64,000 nt of DNA from Coliplasma sp045538555 (GTDB taxonomy: Bacteria > Bacillota > Clostridia > Oscillospirales > CAG-382): NCBI GenBank assembly GCA_045538555.1, contig JAZSRP010000004.1:95205-159204 (forward strand), given 5' to 3'. The notes beneath the pieces are model-generated. The model saw only the letters and a program-made list of their open reading frames with translations. It was not told the origin of the DNA and did no database searches. The position numbers and the translations under genes were made by a program. Positions 16,606 through 25,724 of the stretch are shown in pieces (the first letter of the stretch is position 1; the number at the start of each line of letters is the position of its first letter).

Positions 16606-16646
16606 AAAAAAGGACAGAGAACAATTCATTCTCTGTCCGTTTTTTT
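16604..16646. terminator. Bidirectional terminator
   Basis: Stem GGACAGAGAA/TTCTCTGTCC with A8 on the left and T7 on the right, shared by the membrane protein gene and the small leftward gene. Confidence 0.88.
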
Positions 16647-16694
16647 CTGTTGTCAGTTGTTTTTTTATCTTTTGTTTTTCATATCAATGCCGGC

Positions 16695-16784
16695 TCAGCC
16701 GCCGCAGCAGACGAGAACGATGGCAATAAGAATGATGATCCAGCAGCAGTTGTTACCGCCGAAGAAAGAATCAAAGCAGCTCAC
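16695..16784 (-). CDS. 29-residue Cys-rich membrane peptide (YjcZ-like)
   Basis: Starts with GTG at 16784, seven bases after GGGAGG, and reads MSCFDSFFGGNN, CCWIIILIAIVLV, CCGG. It has a polar Gly/Asn head with aromatic residues, one membrane helix and Cys pairs on both sides. This is the layout of the tiny YjcZ/YhfM-type peptides often tied to sporulation in Bacillota; membership is inferred from layout. It has its own terminator at 16604-16646, which supports a real transcript. Confidence 0.65.
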   Translation of the reverse strand: MSCFDSFFGGNNCCWIIILIAIVLVCCGG

Positions 16785-16843
16785 AAAAACGCCTCCCTTC
16801 ACTTTTTATGATATGTAATACCACAAAAAATGACAATGGATAT

Positions 16844-18082
16844 TCAGCGTCTTATGTTGCCGTTTCCGTTCACCAGATATTTGACGGTGGTGAGTGCTTC
16901 CAGCCCCATGGGACCTCTTGCGTGGAGCTTTTGGGTAGAGATACCGATCTCTGCACCCAGTCCAAACTCGTTTCCGTCAGTGAAGCGTGTGCTGGCGTTG
17001 ACATAGACAGCAGCTGCATCCACCCGTGAACAGAAAAACTCTGCGTTGCCTGCGACTCGTGTGACGATTGCCTCGCTGTGCTTGGTTCCAAAGGTGTTGA
17101 TATGCTCCACTGCTTCCTTTGTTGAGTCAACTATCTTTACAGAGAGGATGAGGTCGTTGTATTCGGTGAGCCAATCCTCCGGGGAGGCAGGCATGATATC
17201 GGAGAGAATCTCTCTTGTTTTTTCGCATCCGCGCAACTCAACGTCATTGAGTCGGTCTTTTACGAGAGGGAGGATGTGCGCTGCAATGTTTTTGTGCACA
17301 AGCAGCTTTTCGCAGGCGTTGCATACGGAGGGGCGCTGGCGCTTGGCATTGTCTATGATATCAAGGGCCATCTGCACGTCTGCGCTTTCGTCAAAAAACA
17401 CGTGGCAGTTTCCTGCACCGGTTTCAATAACGGGTACCGTAGCGTTTTCCACAACGGAGCGAATGAGGGATTTTCCGCCTCTGGGGATCAGCAGATCCAC
17501 GTATCCCTTGAGTTTCATCAGCTGTGTGGCGGTTTCACGGGAGGTATCGCGGATGATCTGAATGCAATCCTTGGGAATGCCTGCGGATTCCAGAGCGTTT
17601 CTCAAAACCTCTGCAATGGCAATATTTGAGTTGATCGCCTCTTTTCCGCCGCGCAAAACCACGGCGTTGCCCGATTTTATGGCAAGTGAGGCGGCGTCTG
17701 CGGTGACGTTTGGTCGCGCCTCAAAGATCATTGCCACCAGTCCAAACGGAACCTTGGTTTTGTTGATAACAAGCCCGTCATCACGTGTAAAGGTGTTGCA
17801 GAGCCCCAAAGGGTCGGGCAGGTCAATGACCTCTCTGACGCCCGAAGCGATGGAATATATCCTTTCCTTGGTGAGACGGAGCCGGTCCTGCATAGAAAGT
17901 GACATTCCGTTTTTTTGAGCCGCCTCCAGGTCAAGCGCATTTTGTTTTAAAATGAAATCACATTCCCGCTCCAAAAGCTCAGCCATATTTTTCAAAGCTT
18001 GATTTCTTTTTTCTGCGGACGTCTCCGCAAGGATGCCCATGCTGTTTCTTGCCAGAGTACAAAGCGTAATCAAAGAGTCCAT
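16844..18082 (-). CDS. proA: Gamma-glutamyl phosphate reductase ProA
   Basis: 412 residues. NADPH-dependent second step of proline synthesis, reducing gamma-glutamyl phosphate to the semialdehyde. Aldehyde dehydrogenase fold with EARPNVTADAASL, the LIPRGGKSLIRSV segment and catalytic Cys254 in RPSVCNACEKLL. A C-terminal GLGAEIGISTQKLHARGPMG block is diagnostic for ProA. Start ATG 18082 follows AAGGAG and lies four bases from the proB stop, so the two are co-translated. Confidence 0.97.
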   Translation of the reverse strand: MDSLITLCTLARNSMGILAETSAEKRNQALKNMAELLERECDFILKQNALDLEAAQKNGMSLSMQDRLRLTKERIYSIASGVREVIDLPDPLGLCNTFTRDDGLVINKTKVPFGLVAMIFEARPNVTADAASLAIKSGNAVVLRGGKEAINSNIAIAEVLRNALESAGIPKDCIQIIRDTSRETATQLMKLKGYVDLLIPRGGKSLIRSVVENATVPVIETGAGNCHVFFDESADVQMALDIIDNAKRQRPSVCNACEKLLVHKNIAAHILPLVKDRLNDVELRGCEKTREILSDIMPASPEDWLTEYNDLILSVKIVDSTKEAVEHINTFGTKHSEAIVTRVAGNAEFFCSRVDAAAVYVNASTRFTDGNEFGLGAEIGISTQKLHARGPMGLEALTTVKYLVNGNGNIRR

Positions 18083-18086
18083 GCCG

Positions 18087-18884
18087 TCACTCCTTCTCTG
18101 CGGGAGCAAAATAAGTTCCCACAAACTCACCGTCAAAAATATCATAGAGAATCTCGGGGTCGGCGCCGTTGCAGATGATCATGGGAATCCCTTTTTTTGA
18201 AACCTCTTTTGCAGAATCAAGCTTTGCAATCATTCCGCCGGTTCCCCTTGCGGTTCCTGCACCGTTGGCGTAGCCGTAGATAACGTCGTCAATAATGTCA
18301 ACACGCTCAATAAACCTTGCGTCCTTGTTTTTGCGGGGGTCGGAATCATACAGTCCGTTGATGTCGGACATGTTTATCAGCAGGTCTGCCCGTGTCAGAA
18401 TTGCCACAGCGGCGGCAAGGGTGTCGTTACTGCCGATCTTGATCTGCTCGTTGGAAAGGGTGTCGTTTTCGTTGACGATGGGAATAATGCGCTGGTTCAA
18501 AAGAAGCTCCAGCGTGGTGCTGGCATGCCGCTTCATCTCCGACTCGTCAATAACGTTTCGGGTGAGAAGTACCTGAGCGATGGTTATGCCAAAATTTGCA
18601 AATCTCTGTGAATACATGTCGATCAGGTCGCACTGTCCCACTGCGGCGGCGGCCTGCTTTTGCTCGGTTGTGAGGGCGGCACGGTCAAACCCGATTTTTG
18701 CCAGTCCGCAGCTGACGGCACCGGAGGAAACCAAAATGATCTCTTTTCCGCTGTTGTGCAGATCCGCAAGACAGGTGGAGAGCCGCTCCAGTTTTCGGAT
18801 ATTGATAAATCCGGAGGGATGTGTCAGAGTGGAGGTGCCTACCTTTACCACTACGCGGTCAAATTTTTTTGTATCGATATTCAT
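18087..18884 (-). CDS. proB: Glutamate 5-kinase ProB (short form, no PUA domain)
   Basis: 265 residues. ATP-dependent first step of proline synthesis. Amino-acid kinase fold: VVKVGTSTLT near the N-terminus, SSGAVSCGL, NENDT, the SDINGLYDSDP substrate loop and GTGGMIAKLDSA. The family often carries a C-terminal PUA domain (about 100 residues more); here the protein stops after the kinase domain. ATG 18884 has GGAG eight bases upstream; the longer frame runs back through the promoter. Confidence 0.96.
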   Translation of the reverse strand: MNIDTKKFDRVVVKVGTSTLTHPSGFINIRKLERLSTCLADLHNSGKEIILVSSGAVSCGLAKIGFDRAALTTEQKQAAAAVGQCDLIDMYSQRFANFGITIAQVLLTRNVIDESEMKRHASTTLELLLNQRIIPIVNENDTLSNEQIKIGSNDTLAAAVAILTRADLLINMSDINGLYDSDPRKNKDARFIERVDIIDDVIYGYANGAGTARGTGGMIAKLDSAKEVSKKGIPMIICNGADPEILYDIFDGEFVGTYFAPAEKE

Positions 18885-18923
18885 GTTTTTTTCTCCATGG
18901 TGTTTACATATCATTATCAAATT

Positions 18924-18952
18924 ATTATAATATACAGGCAAAGAATAATCAA
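18924..18952 (-). promoter_or_regulatory. Promoter of proBA
   Basis: Minus-strand TTGATT (18947-18952), 17 bases, TATAAT (18924-18929). Divergent from maf, whose start is 50 bases away. Confidence 0.7.
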
Positions 18953-19002
18953 GTATGTTTTTTGGGTTTTTTGCCCCCAAAAAGCAGGAAACGGTAAAGA
19001 AA

Positions 19003-19578
19003 ATGAAACAAAAACGGCTCATTCTTGCTTCTGCATCACCCCGCCGCAGAGATATTCTCACCACGGCAGGATATGATTTTGAGGTTTATCCCTCCAATGC
19101 AACGGAATCGGTTTCGGACGGAACGGATCTGTACAAAACGGTAGTAAAAAACGCTCTGGCAAAGGCCAGAGATGTTTTTCAAAAAAAGGAATGCCCGGAG
19201 GACTGCGTAGTGCTGGGAGCGGACACTCTTGTGTGCGTTGACGGCATCGCCCTGGGAAAGCCCGGGGACAACCGTGAAGCAGCAGAGATGCTGAGGCGTC
19301 TGTCGGGCCGTGAGCACAGTGTGGTGACAGGGATTGCTCTGGTGGATTCCTGCGGAGAAAAAACGGATTTTTCCGAGACTTTTGTAAAATTCCGTAATTT
19401 GACGGAGAAGGAGATACTTGACTACGTGGCCACGGGAGAGCCCATGGACAAGGCAGGGTCGTACGGATTGCAGGAGAGAGGATGTCTGCTTGTGGAGGGT
19501 ATAAAAGGCGATTTTTTCAACGTGGTGGGACTGCCTGTGGTCAAGGTTTATGCACTGCTTGAAAAATTGGGAAAATAA
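19003..19578 (+). CDS. maf: Maf-like nucleoside triphosphate pyrophosphatase
   Basis: 191 residues. House-cleaning dTTP/UTP pyrophosphatase of the Maf family. Signature LILASASPRRRDIL (6-19), catalytic-region GADTLV, LGKPGDNREAAEML, SGREHSVVTGIAL and GSYGLQERG. ATG 19003 is preferred over 18955 because family members begin just before LILAS; the ribosome site (CAGGAAAC) is weak in either case. Confidence 0.93.
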   Translation: MKQKRLILASASPRRRDILTTAGYDFEVYPSNATESVSDGTDLYKTVVKNALAKARDVFQKKECPEDCVVLGADTLVCVDGIALGKPGDNREAAEMLRRLSGREHSVVTGIALVDSCGEKTDFSETFVKFRNLTEKEILDYVATGEPMDKAGSYGLQERGCLLVEGIKGDFFNVVGLPVVKVYALLEKLGK

Positions 19579-19612
19579 TTGGGATAATTTTGTGACAAAA
19601 TGCTCAAAACGG

Positions 19613-19641
19613 TTGACATTTTCGGACAGATTTTGTATAAT
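19613..19641 (+). promoter_or_regulatory. Consensus promoter of dockerin exoprotein 1
   Basis: TTGACA (19613-19618), 17 bases, TATAAT (19636-19641), 28 bases before the start codon. Confidence 0.85.
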
Positions 19642-19668
19642 ATCAAAAAAATGAAAAGGAGAAAAAAC

Positions 19669-22413
19669 ATGAAACTTTCAACCAGACTTTTTGCGCTTCT
19701 TCTGTCGGTTTTGATGGTTATTTCATCTGTTTCCATCATGGCATGGGCAGAAGAATACGAGTTCAAGTTTGAAAAGATCGATGGATTTGGGCTTGAGGGC
19801 GGAAACGTTCCCTACGAAAAATTCAATCTTACCAGCAAAGTAAACGGCAATACCGTTGCCGCAACTGCGCTGACCTTTGATCCTGCACAGGGATATATCC
19901 CAATGGCGTTCTCGGGATATTCGGGAACCTCTGCGGTTCTTTCCAAACAGTACCAGATAGCTACGGATAAGTACGGCTACGACGTGGTAGGTGTTATCAA
20001 CGGCTCCTTCTTTACCATGGACAACCCTGCTTATCAAAACGGCATTGAATACGGCAACTACGGTACGCTGAACTCATACGTTGTCAGCAACGGCAAGATA
20101 GCTACCGCTCATGCAGGCGATTCCGGAGAGATGGTCGTTTTTGGCTCCGACGGAAGCATGAAGGTTGTCAACAGCAAGCTGGACTACAAGCTCTACATCA
20201 AGGGCGAGGAGATGACCAACGGCATCTATTATATCAACAAGACCTCCGGCAGCAAGGTGGCTTCCCGTTGGAACGGCGGCTTTTACTACTACGATACCTC
20301 CTGCGGCTCGGTTGCAGATACATATGAAATATGCCCCGGCTATGAGGTTTATTGCAAAAAACTGGACAACACCGATCTGGTGATCGGCGGCACTCTCAAA
20401 GGAGAGGTCATTGAGGTCAAATCCAATGCGTACGGCGGTTCTTTGGCTGACAACGCTATGGATATGTCCGACAAATTTATTTTGTTTGTAAAAACCGATT
20501 CTCCCAACGCAGCATACGTGTCCGGACTCCAGGCGGGCGACAGCATCAGCATCACCTGCAATGAGACCGTTGCCGGATCCAAGGAGATTATGGAAAATGC
20601 CAACAGCGTTATCGCCAACGTTGGCTGGCTGGTAAAGGACGGCGTAGACCAGACTCAGATTCAGACCACTATCGGCTCTCACAACGTCACTCTGCAGGCA
20701 CGTTGGACTGCATTTGGTACAAAGGATGACGGATCCTACGTGTTCTTCACCACCGAGGGTGCGTCCACCGGTGAGGGCGGATCAGTGACTCTCCAGGATG
20801 TGGCAAAAGCCATGATGGATATGGGCTGTACCAACGTTATCCGCATGGACGGCGGCGGATCCTCTGCAATGTATCTCTGTGATGCAGGCAGCGGAACTCC
20901 CGGTTATGTTCAGAGCAGCACCAGAGCAGTGGGCGACTGTATCCTTGTTGTTGCCCGTGACGGCGTTCAGGATTCTGATCTTGATTCCGCTCTTGACGTT
21001 GCAATCGCAGCTGCAGAGGAAGCACTGGCAGGCGGCGACAACGCTGTTCTTCAGGCAGCCCTTGATGAGGCAAAAGCTCTCAAGACATCCGGCACAGCAG
21101 TCAGCGGCGATGTTCGCAAAGCTATCATGAACATCAATGCAGCTATGTCCGGCAAGACAGAGCTTTCTGACCTTGTTGCGGCTGTTGCAGGTATTGACTA
21201 TAACGAATACAGCTCCTATGTACTGGACAATCTCCGCGCTGCATATTCAAAAGCAGTTTCTGTTCTCGGCTCCGACAGCGCAACTCTTGAAGACGTTGTT
21301 GCGGCAAAAACCGAGCTTGATCGTTGGTACAAGAGCAAGGGAAGCACCGAGATATGCCTCACTACCAACAAAAAATACACTTCCTCCAAGCTTACCAGAA
21401 ATGATACCTTCAACGATGACCTGATCCGTCTCACCGACGGAACCAAGGGCTCGGTAGACGGCGGCACTGCCGCATATGCGGGCTGGGACATTAGATATAC
21501 CGGCACCCAAAATGCTGAGGTTATCGTTGATCTTGAGCAAAATACAAAAGGTATCTCCAGATTTAAGGCATACCTTGCAACCTGCAATGACTGGGGTATC
21601 GGACTTCCTACCGGAATGGAGGCATATGTCTCCAACAACGGAAAGAATTTTTCCAAGGTTGGCGCAACCACAGAGCTTGTGACCACCAGTGCCGAAGATG
21701 GAGTATGGGTGACTCACGAGTTTGAGATCAAGCTGGATGAGACCGCTTCCGGCAGATACATCAAATTTGTTTTCAATGCATACAGTCACGTCTGGGTAGA
21801 CGAGGTGGAGGCATACGCAACTTATGAGACGGTTACGGATGCTATCTACGTTACCGGCTTTAACAAGGGCGTAGGCAATGAGGATTGTATCGTATTTACC
21901 TCCGCAATGGGTGATCTTTTGGCTTCCGGCGCAAATCTCAACTGGACCCGCAACATAGTTGCAAAATGGGACGAGGAGCTGGGCGAGTACGTTATTACAG
22001 AGACATGGCAGGGCGGCGGATCCACCGCTTCCAGAACGCTTGCAGAGGATGAGGTTATTTTGGCAGTTCACTATTATGCCGATCCCGATGCCCTCAACAA
22101 CAAAAACCTTGCCGCAAAAGCAAAGGTCGGTCAGATCCTCAAACTCAACGGTATCGATCCCAAGACAGGTTACTTTGGACCCGGAGCATATGCTTCCTAT
22201 GAAGATGCTCCTCCCAAGTACGACAAGGGTGACGTAAACTGTGACGAAAAGATCAACGCTACTGACTATATCATGCTCAAGCGTGCTATTCTCGGCACCT
22301 ATGAGCTGAGCGAAGACGGTGAACAGGTGGCTGATATCAACGGTGACGAAAAGGTCAATGCCACCGACTATATCATGCTCAAGCGTGTGATTCTCGGCAC
22401 CTACGAGCTGTGA
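19669..22413 (+). CDS. Secreted NAGPA-domain phosphodiester glycosidase with dockerin (paralogue 1)
   Basis: 914 residues. Signal peptide 1-27 (cut near AWA/EE). Residues about 60-430 are an NAGPA (phosphodiester glycosidase) domain: VINGSFFTMD (109-118), ARWTAFGTKDDGSYVFFTTE and GCTNVIRMDGGGSSAMY. A helical FIVAR-like segment (about 435-555) and a discoidin-like beta domain (about 575-718, VIVDLEQ...RYIKFVF) follow. A ~120-residue module I do not recognise (about 723-845) precedes a two-repeat type I dockerin (853-914: GDVNCDEKINATDYIMLKR and DINGDEKVNATDYIMLKR). It probably removes glycosyl groups from phosphodiester-linked glycans outside the cell. ATG 19669 has AAGGAG upstream. Confidence 0.88.
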   Translation: MKLSTRLFALLLSVLMVISSVSIMAWAEEYEFKFEKIDGFGLEGGNVPYEKFNLTSKVNGNTVAATALTFDPAQGYIPMAFSGYSGTSAVLSKQYQIATDKYGYDVVGVINGSFFTMDNPAYQNGIEYGNYGTLNSYVVSNGKIATAHAGDSGEMVVFGSDGSMKVVNSKLDYKLYIKGEEMTNGIYYINKTSGSKVASRWNGGFYYYDTSCGSVADTYEICPGYEVYCKKLDNTDLVIGGTLKGEVIEVKSNAYGGSLADNAMDMSDKFILFVKTDSPNAAYVSGLQAGDSISITCNETVAGSKEIMENANSVIANVGWLVKDGVDQTQIQTTIGSHNVTLQARWTAFGTKDDGSYVFFTTEGASTGEGGSVTLQDVAKAMMDMGCTNVIRMDGGGSSAMYLCDAGSGTPGYVQSSTRAVGDCILVVARDGVQDSDLDSALDVAIAAAEEALAGGDNAVLQAALDEAKALKTSGTAVSGDVRKAIMNINAAMSGKTELSDLVAAVAGIDYNEYSSYVLDNLRAAYSKAVSVLGSDSATLEDVVAAKTELDRWYKSKGSTEICLTTNKKYTSSKLTRNDTFNDDLIRLTDGTKGSVDGGTAAYAGWDIRYTGTQNAEVIVDLEQNTKGISRFKAYLATCNDWGIGLPTGMEAYVSNNGKNFSKVGATTELVTTSAEDGVWVTHEFEIKLDETASGRYIKFVFNAYSHVWVDEVEAYATYETVTDAIYVTGFNKGVGNEDCIVFTSAMGDLLASGANLNWTRNIVAKWDEELGEYVITETWQGGGSTASRTLAEDEVILAVHYYADPDALNNKNLAAKAKVGQILKLNGIDPKTGYFGPGAYASYEDAPPKYDKGDVNCDEKINATDYIMLKRAILGTYELSEDGEQVADINGDEKVNATDYIMLKRVILGTYEL

Positions 22414-22447
22414 TAACCAAAAAGGATTTTTGATCAAACAGATCATC

Positions 22448-22483
22448 AACGGCGCTGTGTCTGCGGACACGGCGCCGTTTTTT
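22448..22483 (+). terminator. Terminator of dockerin exoprotein 1
   Basis: Stem AACGGCGC-t-GTGTC / GACAC-g-GCGCCGTT with T6. Confidence 0.88.
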
Positions 22484-22505
22484 GTGATATATGCCGCAAA
22501 AACGA

Positions 22506-22546
22506 CAAAAAAGGAGCAACACGGATTTTCCGTATTGCTCCCTTTT
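22506..22546 (-). terminator. Terminator of dockerin exoprotein 2
   Basis: Minus-strand stem GGAGCAATACGG / CCGTGTTGCTCC followed by six T. Confidence 0.85.
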
Positions 22547-22593
22547 GTTATTGAAAAATACTTTTTGTCCGATCATATCGGACCGGTTGCGGC

Positions 22594-25485
22594 TCAGAGC
22601 TCATAGGTTCCAAGCACAATGCGTTTTACGATGAGGTAATCTGTGGAAGAGATGGTATCATTGCCTGATACACGGCCGGCTCTGTTTTGAGCTTCGGTGT
22701 CGGAATAAGTGCCAAGCACCATGCGCTTCAAAAGAAGATAATCAATGGCCGTGGTGGTTCCGTCGCCGCTGATATCTCCCATGCGAACAAAGGTGAAGGA
22801 GCTTCCGGTTGCATCAATGCTTACTGTGGTGCCGGTGGAAATAACGGATTTTGAATACTCTGCTCTGGGGTCAAGGACAATCTGCTTGAGCTGATCCTCT
22901 GTCAGTTGGCCGGTAGGGAGGTACAAAAAGCTGCCGTCAATGGTCACATCGCTCTGAGTGCTGATCTGGGATATGGCAGGGGCGGAATACTCGGGAGTTT
23001 CTGAAACAGGAGTGCCAAACAGGATCTTTGCACCCGGAGAAAACGTTTTTGCTTTGATGTCGATTCCCTGGAGATAAACTCTGTCACCCACCTGGGCATT
23101 GGCGGCATTTGTGCCTCGCGCATTGCCGTGGAGACCGATGACCAGTCCGTTTTCGGGCACTGCCAGACTGTAGGAGGTGTTTCCTCCAAAATACTGGGTA
23201 CCGCTCAAACGGTAGCAGCCAAGGGTTGAGTCGTAGGTGCAGATATAAAGATGTGACCAGGAAGCGTTGCTGTTGGATTGGATCAGCGTGCCCTTGTCGG
23301 GAGTATAAACAACCGCATAATCGGTGTATATCGTAATATCAATTCCCGTCAGCTCTGCGCCCTGAGTATTGCCGGGGCCGTAAACACTGAGCTCGCCTAC
23401 AAAAATGAAATTGCTGGAATAATACAAACGGAATACCACGTATCTTGCGCAAACCGTTTCTGAAACGGAATCAAAACCGATGATCTGATACGCACCTGTC
23501 TCGGGGTCGATCTCACGGGTGAGGGTGGAATGAACGTAAAAATCTTTTCCGTCGGAGGATACAAGCATTTTTACTCCGTTTGCAACGCTGATGCCCCAGG
23601 GAGTATAGTTGAGAATGCTTGCGCCAAATCCGTTGATCTCCTGCTGCGAGCCGAGATCGATCATTACGTCGGCATAGTAAGCGCCGTTTTCGATTCCCGT
23701 TGCCTGCGAAATGTGAAAAGCTGTCCACTGGGAGTAGTCAGCTCCGCCGCCAAAGACGGTTCCGTCGGTTAGCTCTCCGCCGGAATCGGGGTATGAAGCA
23801 TAGGAGCTTTGGCCGTCATAGGCTTTTCCGAGAGAAATACGGGAATAGTTTGAGGAGGAATCTTTGAGGAGGTTTGACAGCTTGAGCGCAAAGGACTTCA
23901 ACGTGTTTTCGTCGGCGGAGGCGGATTTTAGCATCCGCTTTGCTTCCTGAGTGGCAATGTCTATGCGGTCAAGTGCACGGTCGGAATAACTGTTGGCGGA
24001 GATGCTGTCGGCAGTTTCTGTCAGCTTTGCCAACAGATTCTCACCTCCGATGTATTGGTTGAGCTTCATGATCTCACGCTTTATATCGCCTGATACCGAG
24101 GTGGCGCTGCCGAGGACGGTTTGCGCATTGGCGATATACTGTGTCAGCTCGGAGATGGAGAAGCTCTGGTTTTCTGTCGTGGCATTGGAAATTGCAGTGG
24201 AAAGTGCGGTGTTGAGGGTCGGTTTTTGCACACTGCTTCTTTTTACAACAAGAATACAGTCTGCCAATGCACGGGACGAGCTCTGAACGTACCCCGCGCT
24301 GCCGGAGCCGGTGTTTGATACGTACATGCCGGATGAACCTCCGCCATCCATACGTATAACGTTTGTGCATCCCAGCTCAATCATAGCGGATGCAACGTTT
24401 TTCAGCGTGAGTGCCGATGATCCGGTGCTTCCGCCCTCGCTGGTGAAAAAGACGTAGGTTCCGTCGGGCTTGGTGCCAAAAGCGGTCCAGCGCGCCTGCA
24501 GTGTAACGGAGTGGGTACCGATAGTGGACTGAAGCAGGGTCTGGTTGATTCCGTTTTTTACCAGCCAGCCCACGTTGGTGATAACGCTGTTGGCGTTTTC
24601 CATGGTGGCTCTTGAGGACTCGATGGTCTCCTCGGTGCGGATCTTGACCTGTGATCCCACCTGAAGTCCGTCGATGTAGCTCTGATACACGGAGTCGGAT
24701 TTTATGAAGAGTATAAAATTGTCGGACTCGATCCCTGCGGTGTCAATGGAGCCGCCGTAGGTATTTTCTTTTATGGAAAGAACCTCGCCCACCAGTGTCT
24801 GTCCGATGGCGATATCTGTGTTGTTGACTTTTTTGCACAGAATCTCGGTGCCGGGGCAGATGGCAAAGGTATCGGCTTTTGAGCCGCAGGACGTATCGTA
24901 ATAATAGAAACGATCGCTCCAGTGTGAAGCTATCTTGCTGCCGGACGTTTTGTTGATATAATAGATCATGTCATCATAGGACTGGCCGTTGATGGTGAGA
25001 TTGAACTTGAGTGCGCTCTCACAGATCTTCATGGTTCCGTCGGAGGCAAAAGTTACAACGGAATCCTGATAACCGATGTGGGCAGAAGCGATTTTTCCGT
25101 TGGAGACCGACAGCCCCACCAGTGTGCCGTAGTTTCCGTAGGTGGGTGTTGCGGAGTCCATGGAGAAAAACGAACCGTTGATGGCGCCCGCCACCTCATA
25201 GCCGTACTTGTCTTGCGCGATGCTGTACTGGGTGGCAAGGGTTGCGGAGGTGCCTGCGTAGCCCATGAATGCCATGGGGATATATCCGTCCTTTGGGTTG
25301 AAGGTCAGGACGGTGACCGGCTGAGTGGTGGCACCTGCCATGCTGTATTTTGCGTAGTTGACTCCCGCCACCACAGTATGTCCCGTGGTGTATGTGAGGG
25401 ATGCGGCAGATGTGAAGACGCACATAGAAAGCCCCAGTGCGGCAACGAGTAAAAGGGCAAGTGATCTGACAAAAAATCTTTTCAT
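22594..25485 (-). CDS. Secreted NAGPA-domain phosphodiester glycosidase with dockerin (paralogue 2)
   Basis: 963 residues, same architecture as its neighbours: signal peptide (about 1-28), NAGPA domain with INGSFF (102-107) and NVIRMDGGGSSGMY, helical linker, discoidin-like domain (YADVMIDLGSQQEINGF to RYVVFRLYY), the shared unrecognised module (YTDYAVVYTPDKGT to FSPGAKILFG), then an extra ~55-residue segment and a dockerin (about 901-963). The first dockerin repeat is canonical (GDISGDGTTTAIDYLLLKR); the second (VSGNDTISSTDYLIVKR) has a weakened calcium loop. ATG 25485 follows GGGAG. Convergent with paralogue 1 and divergent from paralogue 3. Confidence 0.88.
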   Translation of the reverse strand: MKRFFVRSLALLLVAALGLSMCVFTSAASLTYTTGHTVVAGVNYAKYSMAGATTQPVTVLTFNPKDGYIPMAFMGYAGTSATLATQYSIAQDKYGYEVAGAINGSFFSMDSATPTYGNYGTLVGLSVSNGKIASAHIGYQDSVVTFASDGTMKICESALKFNLTINGQSYDDMIYYINKTSGSKIASHWSDRFYYYDTSCGSKADTFAICPGTEILCKKVNNTDIAIGQTLVGEVLSIKENTYGGSIDTAGIESDNFILFIKSDSVYQSYIDGLQVGSQVKIRTEETIESSRATMENANSVITNVGWLVKNGINQTLLQSTIGTHSVTLQARWTAFGTKPDGTYVFFTSEGGSTGSSALTLKNVASAMIELGCTNVIRMDGGGSSGMYVSNTGSGSAGYVQSSSRALADCILVVKRSSVQKPTLNTALSTAISNATTENQSFSISELTQYIANAQTVLGSATSVSGDIKREIMKLNQYIGGENLLAKLTETADSISANSYSDRALDRIDIATQEAKRMLKSASADENTLKSFALKLSNLLKDSSSNYSRISLGKAYDGQSSYASYPDSGGELTDGTVFGGGADYSQWTAFHISQATGIENGAYYADVMIDLGSQQEINGFGASILNYTPWGISVANGVKMLVSSDGKDFYVHSTLTREIDPETGAYQIIGFDSVSETVCARYVVFRLYYSSNFIFVGELSVYGPGNTQGAELTGIDITIYTDYAVVYTPDKGTLIQSNSNASWSHLYICTYDSTLGCYRLSGTQYFGGNTSYSLAVPENGLVIGLHGNARGTNAANAQVGDRVYLQGIDIKAKTFSPGAKILFGTPVSETPEYSAPAISQISTQSDVTIDGSFLYLPTGQLTEDQLKQIVLDPRAEYSKSVISTGTTVSIDATGSSFTFVRMGDISGDGTTTAIDYLLLKRMVLGTYSDTEAQNRAGRVSGNDTISSTDYLIVKRIVLGTYEL

Positions 25486-25659
25486 AAAACAATGCTCCCT
25501 TTCGGCTTTTTTTGTTTTAAATAAATAACAGGTATTCGGGAAAAATTTGCTTTGTACCATATTTTATTAAAAAAAACTTCCAAAGTCAATCGTTGTTGTG
25601 CAATAAACAAGCAAATTTGAAAAAAATTTCATTTTTTTTGGAAGAAATGTAAAATTGGA

Positions 25660-25688
25660 TTGACAAACACAAAGCGAGAGGGTATAAT
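25660..25688 (+). promoter_or_regulatory. Consensus promoter of dockerin exoprotein 3
   Basis: TTGACA (25660-25665), 17 bases, TATAAT (25683-25688). AAGGAG precedes ATG 25725. Confidence 0.85.
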
Positions 25689-25724
25689 GTTGCATATATA
25701 GAATTATATAAGGAGACTTTTGGC

